A DNA stretch of 64,000 nucleotides from Leucothrix arctica. Its GTDB lineage: Bacteria > Pseudomonadota > Gammaproteobacteria > Thiotrichales > Thiotrichaceae. A model generated the notes under the pieces. It was given only the letters and a program-made list of their open reading frames with translations, had not been told where the DNA came from and did not search any database. The translations under genes and the position numbers were made by a program. The DNA is taken from contig NZ_QGKL01000035.1 of NCBI RefSeq assembly GCF_003172895.1, positions 186,001 to 250,000 on the forward strand. The letters are read 5' to 3'. Shown here piece after piece: positions 18,499-27,563 of the stretch (position 1 is the stretch's first letter; each line of letters opens with the position of its first letter).

Positions 18499-19110
18499 TT
18501 ACGCTCCTTTACCAAGGTTATCACGCTTCATTTGCAAGTACTGAACCGAAGTTCCGTCAGCGCTTGAGATGGCTTTGTCATAAGCCGTGCGTGCTTTGTC
18601 TAAATCCTTTTTAGCAACAAATAAGTCGCCTTTGATCTCTTCTACTAAAGAAGTGTAAGCCACGGCTAGACCCGTATCCAGCAAAGATTCTGCTTCGCTT
18701 AATTTTCCTTCAGCGATATAGACACGTGCTAATCGAAGTGTCGCAATGTCCGCTACATTCTTGTCTTTTGCATCTAATGCTACCTTCAAAGAAGCAATAG
18801 TTGCCGCAGGATCAGTCTGACTAGTCTCAGCAGCTGACGCTAGCGCAGCAAGTGCTGCATAAGGTGTAGAGCTATATTCTGATGTTACAAAGTTCAATGC
18901 TTTAACTTTATCAGTTGTTGCAATCGTTGCTTTTTGAAATAGAGCTGAGGCCGTTTCAGCTTGGTCTAAGTTGTATTGCTTCCATTGTTGAAAACCAAAT
19001 ACACCTGCTACAGCAACAGCAACACCTACTGCAACTGAGGTACCATTTTCACGCCACCAAGCTTTGAGTTCTTCCGAACGCTCGTCATCAGTCTTTAATT
19101 CATCAGCCAT
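18499..19110 (-). CDS. yfgM: YfgM-like ancillary SecYEG translocon subunit
   Basis: A 203-residue protein with a cytoplasmic N-terminus (DDERSEELKAWWRENGTSV), one membrane helix (about residues 26-43) and a periplasmic TPR-like helical domain. YfgM associates with SecYEG and PpiD during export. The start of the family (E-ELK-WW-ENG) is clear. It lies two bases after hisS and four bases before bamB, the conserved order. Confidence 0.92.
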   Translation of the reverse strand: MADELKTDDERSEELKAWWRENGTSVAVGVAVAVAGVFGFQQWKQYNLDQAETASALFQKATIATTDKVKALNFVTSEYSSTPYAALAALASAAETSQTDPAATIASLKVALDAKDKNVADIATLRLARVYIAEGKLSEAESLLDTGLAVAYTSLVEEIKGDLFVAKKDLDKARTAYDKAISSADGTSVQYLQMKRDNLGKGA

Positions 19111-19112
19111 TA

Positions 19113-20393
19113 TTATTCTCCGTCAAAATCTATAGTTGCTAGGTGTGAAGCTAAGTCATCAAATGAGACTTGGCTTTGCTCGCTTTTAAGGCGTAGCGGT
19201 TTCAAGCTTACGACTTTTTCAGTCAGCTCGTTATCACCTAAAATAATTGCGTAAGTAGCACCAGACTTATCAGCACGTTTCATTTGTGCTTTAAAGCTGC
19301 CACCACCACAGTTGTTTGTTATGCGTAAGTTAGGAAGTGCATCACGTAAATTTTCTGTGATCTTCAGTCCTGCCTTTTCAGCATCAGAGCCTTGCGTGAC
19401 CACATAAATATTGGGTGCAAAGTCAGGTGTTTCAATACCTTGCTCCTCTAGTAATAGCAGGATGCGCTCTAAGCCCATTGCAAACCCAAGGCCTGTGTTT
19501 GGCTTGCCGCCCAATTGTTCAACTAAGCCATCGTAACGACCACCGGCACAAATAGTACCTTGTGTGCCAAGCTCAGTAGTTACCCACTCAAATACGCTGC
19601 GACAATAATAGTCTAAGCCACGAACTAGGCGAGGGTTAACGACATAGTCGATCTCCATCTCTTCTAGTAATTCTTTTAAGCGATCAAAGTGAATTTGTGA
19701 TTCTTCATCCAAGTGATTTAGAAGCTGTGGTGCTGCTTCGATCATTTCCTGCATCGCTGGATTTTTACTATCTAGTACACGCAGAGGATTAGTTTTCATG
19801 CGACGCTTAGAGTCTTCATCAAGCAGCGCTTCATGCTGCTCAAAGTAGGCAACTAGTACGTCACGATATTTTGCGCGTGCTTCACTGCTACCCAATGAGT
19901 TGATTTGTAGTTCAACGTTCTTGAGACCTAGTCGCTTCCAAAGACGCGCAGAGATTGCAATAACTTCAGCATCAATGTCTGGACCTGCGATACCAAAAGT
20001 CTCGATACCTGCCTGATAAAACTGGCGGTAACGACCTTTTTGAGGGCGCTCGTGGCGGAACATTGGACCGATGTACCAAATTCGTTGTTGCTGGTTATAC
20101 ATGAGTCCGTGCTGGATACCTGCACGGACGCAACTAGCAGTACACTCAGGACGCAGCGTTAGGCTATCGCCATTTCGGTCGTCAAATGTGTACATTTCCT
20201 TTTCAACAATATCTGTAACTTCACCAATTGAACGACAGAATAGATCTGTTGACTCAAGTACAGGCGTACGAAGTTCACGATAACCGTATTGTGTAAAAAG
20301 TTCACGAATGGTGTTTTCGAGATGCAGCCATGAAGCTGACTGATCCGGCAGGATGTCGTGCATCCCGCGGATCGATTGAATGACTTTAGCCAT
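19113..20393 (-). CDS. hisS: Histidyl-tRNA synthetase
   Basis: Class II aminoacyl-tRNA synthetase. The protein begins [14 protein letters not shown]. It carries [31 protein letters not shown] (motif 2), the histidine-specific [14 protein letters not shown], and [13 protein letters not shown] with [11 protein letters not shown] (motif 3). The 426 residues are normal. It sits between rodZ and yfgM; ispG, which usually separates rodZ from hisS, is missing. Confidence 0.97.
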   Translation of the reverse strand: MAKVIQSIRGMHDILPDQSASWLHLENTIRELFTQYGYRELRTPVLESTDLFCRSIGEVTDIVEKEMYTFDDRNGDSLTLRPECTASCVRAGIQHGLMYNQQQRIWYIGPMFRHERPQKGRYRQFYQAGIETFGIAGPDIDAEVIAISARLWKRLGLKNVELQINSLGSSEARAKYRDVLVAYFEQHEALLDEDSKRRMKTNPLRVLDSKNPAMQEMIEAAPQLLNHLDEESQIHFDRLKELLEEMEIDYVVNPRLVRGLDYYCRSVFEWVTTELGTQGTICAGGRYDGLVEQLGGKPNTGLGFAMGLERILLLLEEQGIETPDFAPNIYVVTQGSDAEKAGLKITENLRDALPNLRITNNCGGGSFKAQMKRADKSGATYAIILGDNELTEKVVSLKPLRLKSEQSQVSFDDLASHLATIDFDGE

Positions 20394-20413
20394 AGTTAAT
20401 ATAAGTTTCTGCG

Positions 20414-21430
20414 TTATTCGATTGTAAAGTTAGCAACACTGCCGCGGATAAAAGGTGTCATATCAAACGGTTTTCCATCAACGGTTAGCTCAAGACCTTG
20501 TGCGTTACCAACACGAATAACCATTGGGCGAGCAAGTGTGAGTTCTTTGCTTTCACCTTTTTGAGAAAGGGCTTCAAAGAGCTTTTTCTTATCATTGTCA
20601 CGAATACGCATCCAAACTTCATCATTAAAGGTTAGTTTTAGTACGCTGCTGCCTTCTGGCGTTGCTGTCGTGCCTTCTGCTGTTTCATCAGTCGCTTTTG
20701 CATCAGCTACTACTTGTTCTGTCGCTGCCGTAGCGTCTGTACTAGCAACTGTTGCATCTGCCGTAGCAGGTGTGTCTGCTGATACTGGAGCATCTCCAAC
20801 GCCAGGGAAGCTAACGTTGCCATCAGTGCCTACAACTGCTTGGCCAGTACCAGTACTGTTCGTTGCATCAAGTGCTGAGCCACCGATAGGTAGTGGTGCT
20901 GGAATATTGCCAGTCAATAGAGGGTTGTCGCTCTGGTTTGTCAGGGTGAACCCTGGGTCAGATTGATCCGAAAACGAACTCCACGTATTGCCAGCCCATT
21001 CTCTAACGCTAGGTATCATGCTTAATATAGCAAGCAAACCAACTAACAGAATAAGCAACGCAAGCTTCAACATCCCCGAGCTCATGCCACGCTTTTTATT
21101 TCTAGTCGCAGGAGGGGTGTTGAAGTGGTAGTCCAGTTCGTTCGGCTTAGCACCACGTAACTTTTCGTAAGCGTTGATCATATCGGTAGGATCAACCTCT
21201 GTGTACTTTGCAAAACTGCGTATGTAGCCACGCACATACGGAGGCTCAGGCAACCCATCAAGGTTTTCAGCTTCGATAGCCGTAATGATTTTTGGCGATA
21301 GGCATAACGCTTCAGCAACCTGATTTACGTTTAAACCGTGCTCTTCCCTGTGGCGACGAAAGATAGAGGATAAATCACCCGGTAGTACGTCAGTTGCTAC
21401 AGGTAACTCGTTTGTTTGCTCTGTTGCCAT
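20414..21430 (-). CDS. rodZ: Cytoskeletal protein RodZ
   Basis: RodZ links MreB to the cell-wall elongation machinery. The N-terminal helix-turn-helix (about residues 17-90) has [20 protein letters not shown] and [14 protein letters not shown]. One membrane helix follows ([14 protein letters not shown], near residue 125), then a low-complexity Ala/Thr-rich periplasmic linker (roughly residues 185-255). The DUF4115 domain ends the protein ([15 protein letters not shown]). It precedes hisS and follows pilW, as in the conserved cluster. The linker is the fast-evolving part. Confidence 0.94.
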   Translation of the reverse strand: MATEQTNELPVATDVLPGDLSSIFRRHREEHGLNVNQVAEALCLSPKIITAIEAENLDGLPEPPYVRGYIRSFAKYTEVDPTDMINAYEKLRGAKPNELDYHFNTPPATRNKKRGMSSGMLKLALLILLVGLLAILSMIPSVREWAGNTWSSFSDQSDPGFTLTNQSDNPLLTGNIPAPLPIGGSALDATNSTGTGQAVVGTDGNVSFPGVGDAPVSADTPATADATVASTDATAATEQVVADAKATDETAEGTTATPEGSSVLKLTFNDEVWMRIRDNDKKKLFEALSQKGESKELTLARPMVIRVGNAQGLELTVDGKPFDMTPFIRGSVANFTIE

Positions 21431-21495
21431 GAATGCCTAATTCCGTTTTATGTTGCTTCGCTATCAAGTGATGGAAGCTACTTACCAGTCTTTAT

Positions 21496-22218
21496 TTACT
21501 TCTTCGATAATTTACTGCTGCATTGGTTAACAGCGCTTAAATCACCTAGTTGTGTATTTATTTTTTCGCACAGCAGTACTGTTTCAGGTACTACGTGGTT
21601 GTTCTCGTTGTAGCGCTGAAGGAAAGCTTGAGCTAGCGAGTAATCACCTTGCTCATATTTTAACTTTGCCATCTGAAATAGTGCGGATCCGAAGGTCGGT
21701 TTTCTTTCGAGTGATTTTCGGAAATATGCTTCAGCTTTTACAGTGTCCCCCGACTTTTTCGCGCAAATTCCAGCGTTAGTGTATGCGAATTCAGGCGTAG
21801 TATAAAGCGGATCATTAATTGCAGCTAAAAATTGTTTTGAAGCAGCTTGATAGTCGCCGTTTCTGCACAGGTGAGAGCCATAATTATTCAATAAGTGAGG
21901 ATCTTTTGGTGAAAGGCGAATTGCGCGACGAAAATATTTGTCAGCTTCTTGGTTTTTACCAAGGCGCTGCTGCAATAACGCAAAGTAGTGGTGCACTTCA
22001 CCAGAGTTAGGGTCTTGATCGAGTGCTTTCTTTAGTTTTTCGTTAGCTAGGTTAAGGCGGCCTGTTCGAGTGTACTCAGCACCAAGTCTTGCGTTGTAGC
22101 CAGCCGCTTCTGCTTTTTTAGGAGCAGGGCGGCTTTCATTGCTGCTACACCCTACGAGAGTAGCAAGGCATAAGATAAGTACGGTAAATGATTTTATTGT
22201 TATTATTTTTGTGTTCAT
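21496..22218 (-). CDS. pilW: Type IV pilus biogenesis lipoprotein PilW/PilF
   Basis: TPR pilotin needed for multimerisation of the PilQ secretin and stability of type IV pili. I chose ATG 22218 (240 residues) because it gives a lipoprotein signal ending LVGCSS; the longer frame would run into rlmN. At least four TPR units follow: LANEKLKKALDQDPNSGEVH, ADKYFRRAIRLSPKDP, then the LYTTPEFAYTNAGICA region. It starts four bases after the rlmN stop. No other pilus gene is in the window. Confidence 0.92.
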   Translation of the reverse strand: MNTKIITIKSFTVLILCLATLVGCSSNESRPAPKKAEAAGYNARLGAEYTRTGRLNLANEKLKKALDQDPNSGEVHHYFALLQQRLGKNQEADKYFRRAIRLSPKDPHLLNNYGSHLCRNGDYQAASKQFLAAINDPLYTTPEFAYTNAGICAKKSGDTVKAEAYFRKSLERKPTFGSALFQMAKLKYEQGDYSLAQAFLQRYNENNHVVPETVLLCEKINTQLGDLSAVNQCSSKLSKK

Positions 22219-22222
22219 TTTT

Positions 22223-23335
22223 CTAGGTGATTCCTTTTTCCAGCTTGGCAAAGTGGATAGTGCGTCGACTGCGGTCTTGAACTTCACCAGCAAGTTGTCC
22301 GCAAGCCGCATCAATATCTTCACCCCGTGTTTTACGGGTCATGACGACCATGCCAGCATTCGCTAAAATATCATAGAACCTGTGAATCCTATTATTCGAC
22401 GAACGCTTGTAGCGTGTGTCTGGGAATGGATTAAATGGTATCAGGTTGACTTTAACTGAGAGTCCTTTCAGAACGTGTGCCAGCTCACGAGCATGCTCGT
22501 CAGTGTCATTCACGCCGTCTAGCATTACATATTCCATTGTAATGTGTTCACGTGCTGCTTTGCCTTCTAAGAAACGATGGCAAGCGGCGAGTAATTCTTT
22601 AATTGGGTATTTCTTGTTGACAGGGACTAGTTGGTCTCTGAGAGCATCATTGGGTGCGTGCAAAGAAACAGCCAGCGAAACATCGATACGATCACGAAGG
22701 CGGTCTAATGCAGGAATGACACCTGAGGTACTTAATGTCACGCGGCGCTTACTTAGGCCGTATGCATTGTCATCAAGCATTAAGGACATTGCATCAACAA
22801 CGTTTTCGAAGTTAAGCAGTGGTTCGCCCATGCCCATCATTACTACGTTAGTAACAGCGCGGCTTGAGTTCGGGTCAGGTTGGAGGGCTTTTCTAGCAAT
22901 CCAAAGTTGGCCAATGATTTCAGAAACGGTTAGGTTTCTGCTAAAGCCTTGTCTTGCGGTAGAGCAGAACGTGCAGTCGAGTGCGCAGCCTACTTGTGAG
23001 GATATGCACAGTGTTCCGCGTTCAGCTTCTGGTATATAGACTGTTTCAATACAGTTGCCGTCATGTAGACGCAGTACCCATTTGTGGGTGCCGTCTTCAG
23101 AGGCTTGATCTAATATCACTTCAGGCAGGCGGATCTCAGCCACTTCGGCAAGATCCGCTCGCATGGTTTTACTAATGTTTGTCATCTGATCAAGGTCATC
23201 AGCGAGATGCTGATGTAACCACTTGATCAGTTGCGTGGCACGAAATGGCTTCTCTCCACGTTCAATTAGGAAAGCTTTCATTTTGTCACTACTCAGATCG
23301 AGTAGATTCGTTTTCTTCGTACCAGCTTGACTCAT
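22223..23335 (-). CDS. rlmN: Dual-specificity 23S rRNA/tRNA adenine-C2 methyltransferase
   Basis: Radical-SAM enzyme methylating A2503 of 23S rRNA and A37 of some tRNAs. The iron-sulfur motif [16 protein letters not shown] is intact, and the second catalytic cysteine is present late ([12 protein letters not shown]). [15 protein letters not shown] and [13 protein letters not shown] are family signatures. The length of 370 is typical. It follows ndk by 16 bases. Confidence 0.97.
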   Translation of the reverse strand: MSQAGTKKTNLLDLSSDKMKAFLIERGEKPFRATQLIKWLHQHLADDLDQMTNISKTMRADLAEVAEIRLPEVILDQASEDGTHKWVLRLHDGNCIETVYIPEAERGTLCISSQVGCALDCTFCSTARQGFSRNLTVSEIIGQLWIARKALQPDPNSSRAVTNVVMMGMGEPLLNFENVVDAMSLMLDDNAYGLSKRRVTLSTSGVIPALDRLRDRIDVSLAVSLHAPNDALRDQLVPVNKKYPIKELLAACHRFLEGKAAREHITMEYVMLDGVNDTDEHARELAHVLKGLSVKVNLIPFNPFPDTRYKRSSNNRIHRFYDILANAGMVVMTRKTRGEDIDAACGQLAGEVQDRSRRTIHFAKLEKGIT

Positions 23336-23351
23336 TACTTAAACCTTAATC

Positions 23352-23783
23352 TTAACGTAGACGAGGGCAAAGCTCTTCTTTTGCAAAGAAGTACTCAGTC
23401 TCGATATTAGCATTTTCTAGACTGTCAGAACCATGAACAGCGTTCTCATCAATGCTTTGAGCGAAATCAGCGCGGATAGTTCCAGCGTCTGCTTCTGATG
23501 GGTTAGTTGCGCCCATTAGTTCACGGTTCTTAAGAACAGCGTTCTCGCCTTCTAGAACTTGAATCATAACAGGACCAGAAGTCATGAAAGAAACTAAGTC
23601 GTTGAAGAAAGGACGCTCTTTATGTACTGCGTAGAAACCTTCAGCATCAGCTTGGCTAAGCTGCTTCATTTTAGAAGCTACAACCGTTAGGCCTGCCTTT
23701 TCAAAGCGAGAGTAGATTTCGCCGATAACATTTTTAGCAACTGCATCAGGCTTAATGATTGAGATTGTGCGTTCGATAGCCAT
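23352..23783 (-). CDS. ndk: Nucleoside diphosphate kinase
   Basis: Transfers phosphate from ATP to nucleoside diphosphates. The start [18 protein letters not shown] is the family N-terminus, so ATG 23783 (143 residues) is preferred to the ATG 12 bases upstream. The active-site histidine is in [12 protein letters not shown]. It is the first gene of the ndk-to-bamB leftward block. Confidence 0.97.
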   Translation of the reverse strand: MAIERTISIIKPDAVAKNVIGEIYSRFEKAGLTVVASKMKQLSQADAEGFYAVHKERPFFNDLVSFMTSGPVMIQVLEGENAVLKNRELMGATNPSEADAGTIRADFAQSIDENAVHGSDSLENANIETEYFFAKEELCPRLR

Positions 23784-23916
23784 GAAAGACTCCAAATTAT
23801 AGTGTTAAATTCCAAATACTTCGATGCCCATAGGGGGCAATTCGGGCGCCATTGTACTGTTCGTCGCATGGGGCGTAAACAGAATAATGAGTTACTTTCA
23901 ATGTTTTACCGGATGT

Positions 23917-24501
23917 TTACGGTAATTCTAGCCCAAATGATCTTAGTATCCCGCAGAGTCGTATTAATGGTAGCCCAATTAATGCAGAAGGGTCGTCTCC
24001 TTCCATACTTTTAAATAAAGTGACACCCAATCCTTCTGATTTGAAGCTTCCTGCACAGTTATAAGGTGTTTCTAGTCGTAAGTATCGATCTATCTCCTCT
24101 AATGTTAGTTCTCTAAAGTGTACATAATAAGGAACAAGGGCGAGTTCGTAGTTGCCAGTCTTACTATCGAGTACGCATAAGCCTGTCAAAAAGCTGACTT
24201 GTTGTCCTGAGCTTTCTAATAATTGTTTAACGGCAGCATCGTGGTGTCCGGGCTTTCCATGTATGTTGCTATTTAATACGCTGCATTGATCTGAGGCGAT
24301 GATTAGGCTGTCCTGGTGTCTAGACGCAACTTTGCGAGCCTTCTCTAAGGAAAGTCTCCTTACAAAGTCTTCTGGTGATTCATCTAAAAGTAGGCTTTCA
24401 TTAATATCGGGAGAATCAGTAATAAAGGTAAGGTGGAGGCGTTCTAGTAGTTCTTTACGAAAACTAGAGCTAGATGCGAGTACTAAAGATTGCTTAGACA
24501 T
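23917..24501 (-). CDS. Second Maf-family pyrophosphatase (YceF type)
   Basis: This 194-residue protein carries the Maf signature in a divergent form (LASSSSFRKELLERL) and the catalytic segment LIIASDQCSVLNS. The YceF branch hydrolyses 7-methyl-GTP. Its position next to yceD-rpmF also fits YceF, although in E. coli-like genomes it is divergent from yceD exactly as here. The usual LASxSPRR motif has become SSSFRK, so activity may differ from the first Maf at 7.7 kb. Confidence 0.86.
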   Translation of the reverse strand: MSKQSLVLASSSSFRKELLERLHLTFITDSPDINESLLLDESPEDFVRRLSLEKARKVASRHQDSLIIASDQCSVLNSNIHGKPGHHDAAVKQLLESSGQQVSFLTGLCVLDSKTGNYELALVPYYVHFRELTLEEIDRYLRLETPYNCAGSFKSEGLGVTLFKSMEGDDPSALIGLPLIRLCGILRSFGLELP

Positions 24502-24626
24502 AATAATTTGGTGTTGATGGGCTTTCTGGAGTCATATTATAGGTGTGCTTATGACTAACGATTTGACCGAGTATGCATATAAAAGGCTAATAAAACCCTT
24601 TCTTAGTGAAAAGTAACGAAAAATAC

Positions 24627-24656
24627 TTTACATGCCTAGGTAGAAATTCTTATAAT
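24627..24656 (+). promoter_or_regulatory. Sigma-70 promoter for yceD-rpmF
   Basis: TTTACA (24627-24632) and a perfect TATAAT (24651-24656) are separated by 18 bases. Transcription would start near 24663, only about three bases before the ATG at 24666, so this promoter would yield an almost leaderless yceD mRNA. It also rules out the longer in-frame start at 24606. Confidence 0.75.
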
Positions 24657-24665
24657 CCCGCGCCT

Positions 24666-25199
24666 ATGTCAACTAGGTTACCAATAGAAGTTAATCCATT
24701 CCGTCTTATCGAGCAGCGGCGCGAGCTCGACGGCGAATTTCCGATTAATCGCTTCTCACGAATCGCAGATCTATTAGCGGATAACGAAGGTGTTATCGAA
24801 GCTACGTTATCTTTTGGAAAAAATGAATTAAACTTACCCTCCATACATGGACACTTAACAGGGCAGTTACAACTGATCTGTCAGCGTTGCATGAAGTCGT
24901 GTATTTACATTATCGATCATCCAATTGATCTGGTAATGGTAACAAGTGATGAGGCGGCTGAGCGACTACAAGGTAGTCACGAAACCTATCTAGTTGAAGA
25001 AGGGCGGATTTTCCTTCAAGATTTTGTCGAAGATGAGATTTTGTTAAATATTCCGCAGATGGTAATGCATGATCAATGTGACCCTGCGCGACCATTGATA
25101 GAGGCATTACCAGAGACCGTATCGCAAACACTGGATGATGAGAAAGAAAATCCTTTTGCAGTGTTGCAAAATCTTAAGAAACCAGGCAATTTAAATTAA
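24666..25199 (+). CDS. yceD: YceD/DUF177 large-ribosomal-RNA accumulation protein
   Basis: The YceD/DUF177 family is linked to 23S rRNA accumulation and is almost always encoded before rpmF. The ATG at 24666 gives 177 residues starting [17 protein letters not shown]. Signatures are [10 protein letters not shown] (a CxxC pair) and the acidic [11 protein letters not shown] segment. The second part of the usual four-cysteine site is a single Cys in HDQCDP. No Shine-Dalgarno is visible before the ATG. Confidence 0.9.
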   Translation: MSTRLPIEVNPFRLIEQRRELDGEFPINRFSRIADLLADNEGVIEATLSFGKNELNLPSIHGHLTGQLQLICQRCMKSCIYIIDHPIDLVMVTSDEAAERLQGSHETYLVEEGRIFLQDFVEDEILLNIPQMVMHDQCDPARPLIEALPETVSQTLDDEKENPFAVLQNLKKPGNLN

Positions 25200-25237
25200 C
25201 GTACTTCACAGTCGTTTGCCTACTTGGAGCTAGAACC

Positions 25238-25444
25238 ATGGCAGTACAGAAAAGTAAAAAAACACGTTCAAGACGTGGTATGCGTCGTTCACACGATTCT
25301 TTGACACCAGCAACATTGTCTGTTGATCCAGTATCAGGTGAAACTCACCTACGTCACCACATGACTCCAGACGGTTTCTACCGTGGTCGTCAGATCATCG
25401 CTCCTAAAGTAGTAGCTGAAGATCTAGACGAAGGCGAAGAGTAA
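25238..25444 (+). CDS. rpmF: 50S ribosomal protein L32
   Basis: A basic protein of 68 residues with the L32 start [20 protein letters not shown] and a C-terminal GFYRGRQI. It has no zinc-binding cysteines, so it is the Cys-less type. The C-terminus has an acidic extension (EDLDEGEE). It is preceded by yceD (38 bases) and followed by a terminator-like hairpin before plsX. Confidence 0.97.
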   Translation: MAVQKSKKTRSRRGMRRSHDSLTPATLSVDPVSGETHLRHHMTPDGFYRGRQIIAPKVVAEDLDEGEE

Positions 25445-25476
25445 GCGATAATTCGCTCTCTAACAAAGATCTTTAG

Positions 25477-25503
25477 AATCGCGGGCTTGTCCCGCGATTT
25501 TTC
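25477..25503 (+). terminator. Terminator-like hairpin between rpmF and plsX
   Basis: A nine-base perfect stem (AATCGCGGG with CCCGCGATT) and five-base loop are followed by TTTTTCG. It lies 33 bases after the rpmF stop and 34 bases before the plsX ATG. It probably attenuates read-through, so ribosomal protein L32 and lipid genes are transcribed unequally. Confidence 0.75.
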
Positions 25504-25536
25504 GTATTGCACACTAAAAAACATTGGAAGTCAGAC

Positions 25537-26574
25537 ATGAGCTCGCACTACCGTATATCCTTGGATGCCATGGGTGGCGATCATGGTCTTTCAGTAACTG
25601 TTCCTGCTGCTTTGGAATCCCTAAAGAAGTACGATGATATTTCTCTTATTCTCGTTGGCGATGAGGCTCAAATTACCGAGCATCTTACGCAACACAGCGC
25701 AGCTGATAATCCTCGCATTACTGTTCGCCATGCTTCACAAACCGTTGGAATGGATGAGCCACCCGCATTAGCGTTGCGTGGAAAAAAAGACTCTTCTATG
25801 CGTATAGCAATTAACCTTGTTAAAGAGGGTGAGGCAGACGCAGTTGTGAGTGCCGGTAATACTGGGGCTTTAATGGCTACAGCACGGTTCGTTTTACGCA
25901 CACTACCAGGTATTGATCGTCCTGCTATCTGTAGTCAAATTCCGTCAAATAACGGGCATACACATATGCTTGATTTGGGCGCTAACATTGACTCGACGGC
26001 TGAACATTTATATCAGTTTGCGGTAATGGGTTCAGAGTTAACACGTGCTATCGATGGTATTGAAGAGCCTACTGTCGGCTTACTTAATATTGGTCAGGAA
26101 GACATAAAAGGAAACGAGCAGGTTAAATCTGCAAATCGTTTGCTGAAAGCAGGTCACCTGAACTATATTGGTTACGTCGAAGGCGACGATATTTTCTCCG
26201 ATCACGTTGATGTTGTTGTCTGTGATGGTTTCGTTGGTAATGTTTCGCTTAAAACTATAGAAGGTTTAGCAAAAATGTTATCTAACGAGCTTAAGAAGCA
26301 CTTCACGAAAAACCTGTTAACTAAGTTAATGGCTTTGGTCGCGATGCCTGTTCTAAAAGCACTGAGTAAACAGTTTGATCCTAGAAGCTACAACGGCGCA
26401 AGTTTTCTGGGTCTACAGGGGATCGTGGTTAAAAGCCATGGTGGGGCAGACAGCTTTTCACTAGCAAACGCAATCAGTGTTGCTCGAAAAGAAGTGATCG
26501 CAGAAGTACCACAAAAAATTCGTCATCGCTTGCAAGCGCTAGTCGATGATGAGCAACAAGCAAAAGCATCATAA
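25537..26574 (+). CDS. plsX: Phosphate acyltransferase PlsX
   Basis: Makes acyl-phosphate from acyl-ACP for phospholipid synthesis. The N-terminus [18 protein letters not shown] and [11 protein letters not shown] are family signatures, and [13 protein letters not shown] is also present. I chose ATG 25537 (345 residues); the TTG 30 bases upstream adds nothing conserved. It is followed ten bases later by fabH. Confidence 0.96.
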   Translation: MSSHYRISLDAMGGDHGLSVTVPAALESLKKYDDISLILVGDEAQITEHLTQHSAADNPRITVRHASQTVGMDEPPALALRGKKDSSMRIAINLVKEGEADAVVSAGNTGALMATARFVLRTLPGIDRPAICSQIPSNNGHTHMLDLGANIDSTAEHLYQFAVMGSELTRAIDGIEEPTVGLLNIGQEDIKGNEQVKSANRLLKAGHLNYIGYVEGDDIFSDHVDVVVCDGFVGNVSLKTIEGLAKMLSNELKKHFTKNLLTKLMALVAMPVLKALSKQFDPRSYNGASFLGLQGIVVKSHGGADSFSLANAISVARKEVIAEVPQKIRHRLQALVDDEQQAKAS

Positions 26575-26584
26575 AGGTTTAACT

Positions 26585-27550
26585 ATGTATTCACGCATTA
26601 CGGGCACGGGCAGTTTTCTACCGCCAAAGATTTTGACCAATCATGACCTGGAAAAGATGGTAGATACCTCTGATGAGTGGATTTTTGAGCGAACGGGGAT
26701 AAAAGAACGTCACATTGTTGATGGTGAGACCGTCTCCGAGTTAGGCGAGCACGCATCTCGTCTTGCGCTTGAAATGGCTGGTAAAACAGCGAATGAAGTT
26801 GATCTAATAGTATTTGCGACAACGACAGCGGATGTCGTTTTCCCGAGTACGGCCTGCCTACTGCAACAGCGTTTAGAGATTACTAATGAATGCACGGCGT
26901 TTGATGTTCAAGCAGTATGTACTGGTTTTGTCTATGCCTTAGGTGTTGCTGATAAGTTTATTAAGAGCGGTACACATAAGTGTGCATTGGTTGTTGGCGC
27001 AGAAGCAATGTCAAATATCATCGATTGGACTGATCGTGGTACGTGTATTTTGTTTGCTGATGGCGCAGGTGCTGTTGTACTGGAAGCTGATGAAGAGCCA
27101 GGAATACTATCTACACACCTTCATGCGGATGGACGCTACGAGCATTTACTTAATGTAACGGGCGGTATTTCAAAAGGGCGTGAAGCTTATCTGAAAGGTG
27201 AAGCGTTCTTACAGATGAAAGGAAATGAAGTTTTCCGTTTTGCTGTAAAAACATTGGGTCGTATTGTTGATGAAACATTGGCTGCCAATAACATGGATAA
27301 GTCGGATATCGATTGGCTAGTACCTCATCAAGCCAATATCAGAATTATTACTGCGACCGCGAAAAAGCTTAAAATGTCGATGGATCAAGTTGTTGTGACG
27401 GTTGAGCGGCATGGTAATACGTCAAGTGCATCGATTCCTTTAGCCTTAGATGAAGCGGTTCGTGATGGACGTATTCAGCGAGGCCAGACAATATTATTAG
27501 AAGGGTTCGGTGGTGGCTTTACTTGGGGTTCTGCACTCATACGCTACTAG
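26585..27550 (+). CDS. fabH: 3-oxoacyl-ACP synthase III
   Basis: Initiates fatty acid synthesis by condensing acetyl-CoA with malonyl-ACP. The catalytic Cys ([10 protein letters not shown]), His (VPHQANIRI) and Asn ([13 protein letters not shown]) are all intact. The ATG at 26585 gives 321 residues. The gene normally followed by fabD-fabG-acpP is here followed by uvrC, so the fab cluster stops at fabH. Confidence 0.96.
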   Translation: MYSRITGTGSFLPPKILTNHDLEKMVDTSDEWIFERTGIKERHIVDGETVSELGEHASRLALEMAGKTANEVDLIVFATTTADVVFPSTACLLQQRLEITNECTAFDVQAVCTGFVYALGVADKFIKSGTHKCALVVGAEAMSNIIDWTDRGTCILFADGAGAVVLEADEEPGILSTHLHADGRYEHLLNVTGGISKGREAYLKGEAFLQMKGNEVFRFAVKTLGRIVDETLAANNMDKSDIDWLVPHQANIRIITATAKKLKMSMDQVVVTVERHGNTSSASIPLALDEAVRDGRIQRGQTILLEGFGGGFTWGSALIRY

Positions 27551-27563
27551 TGTGTACTAGCTT

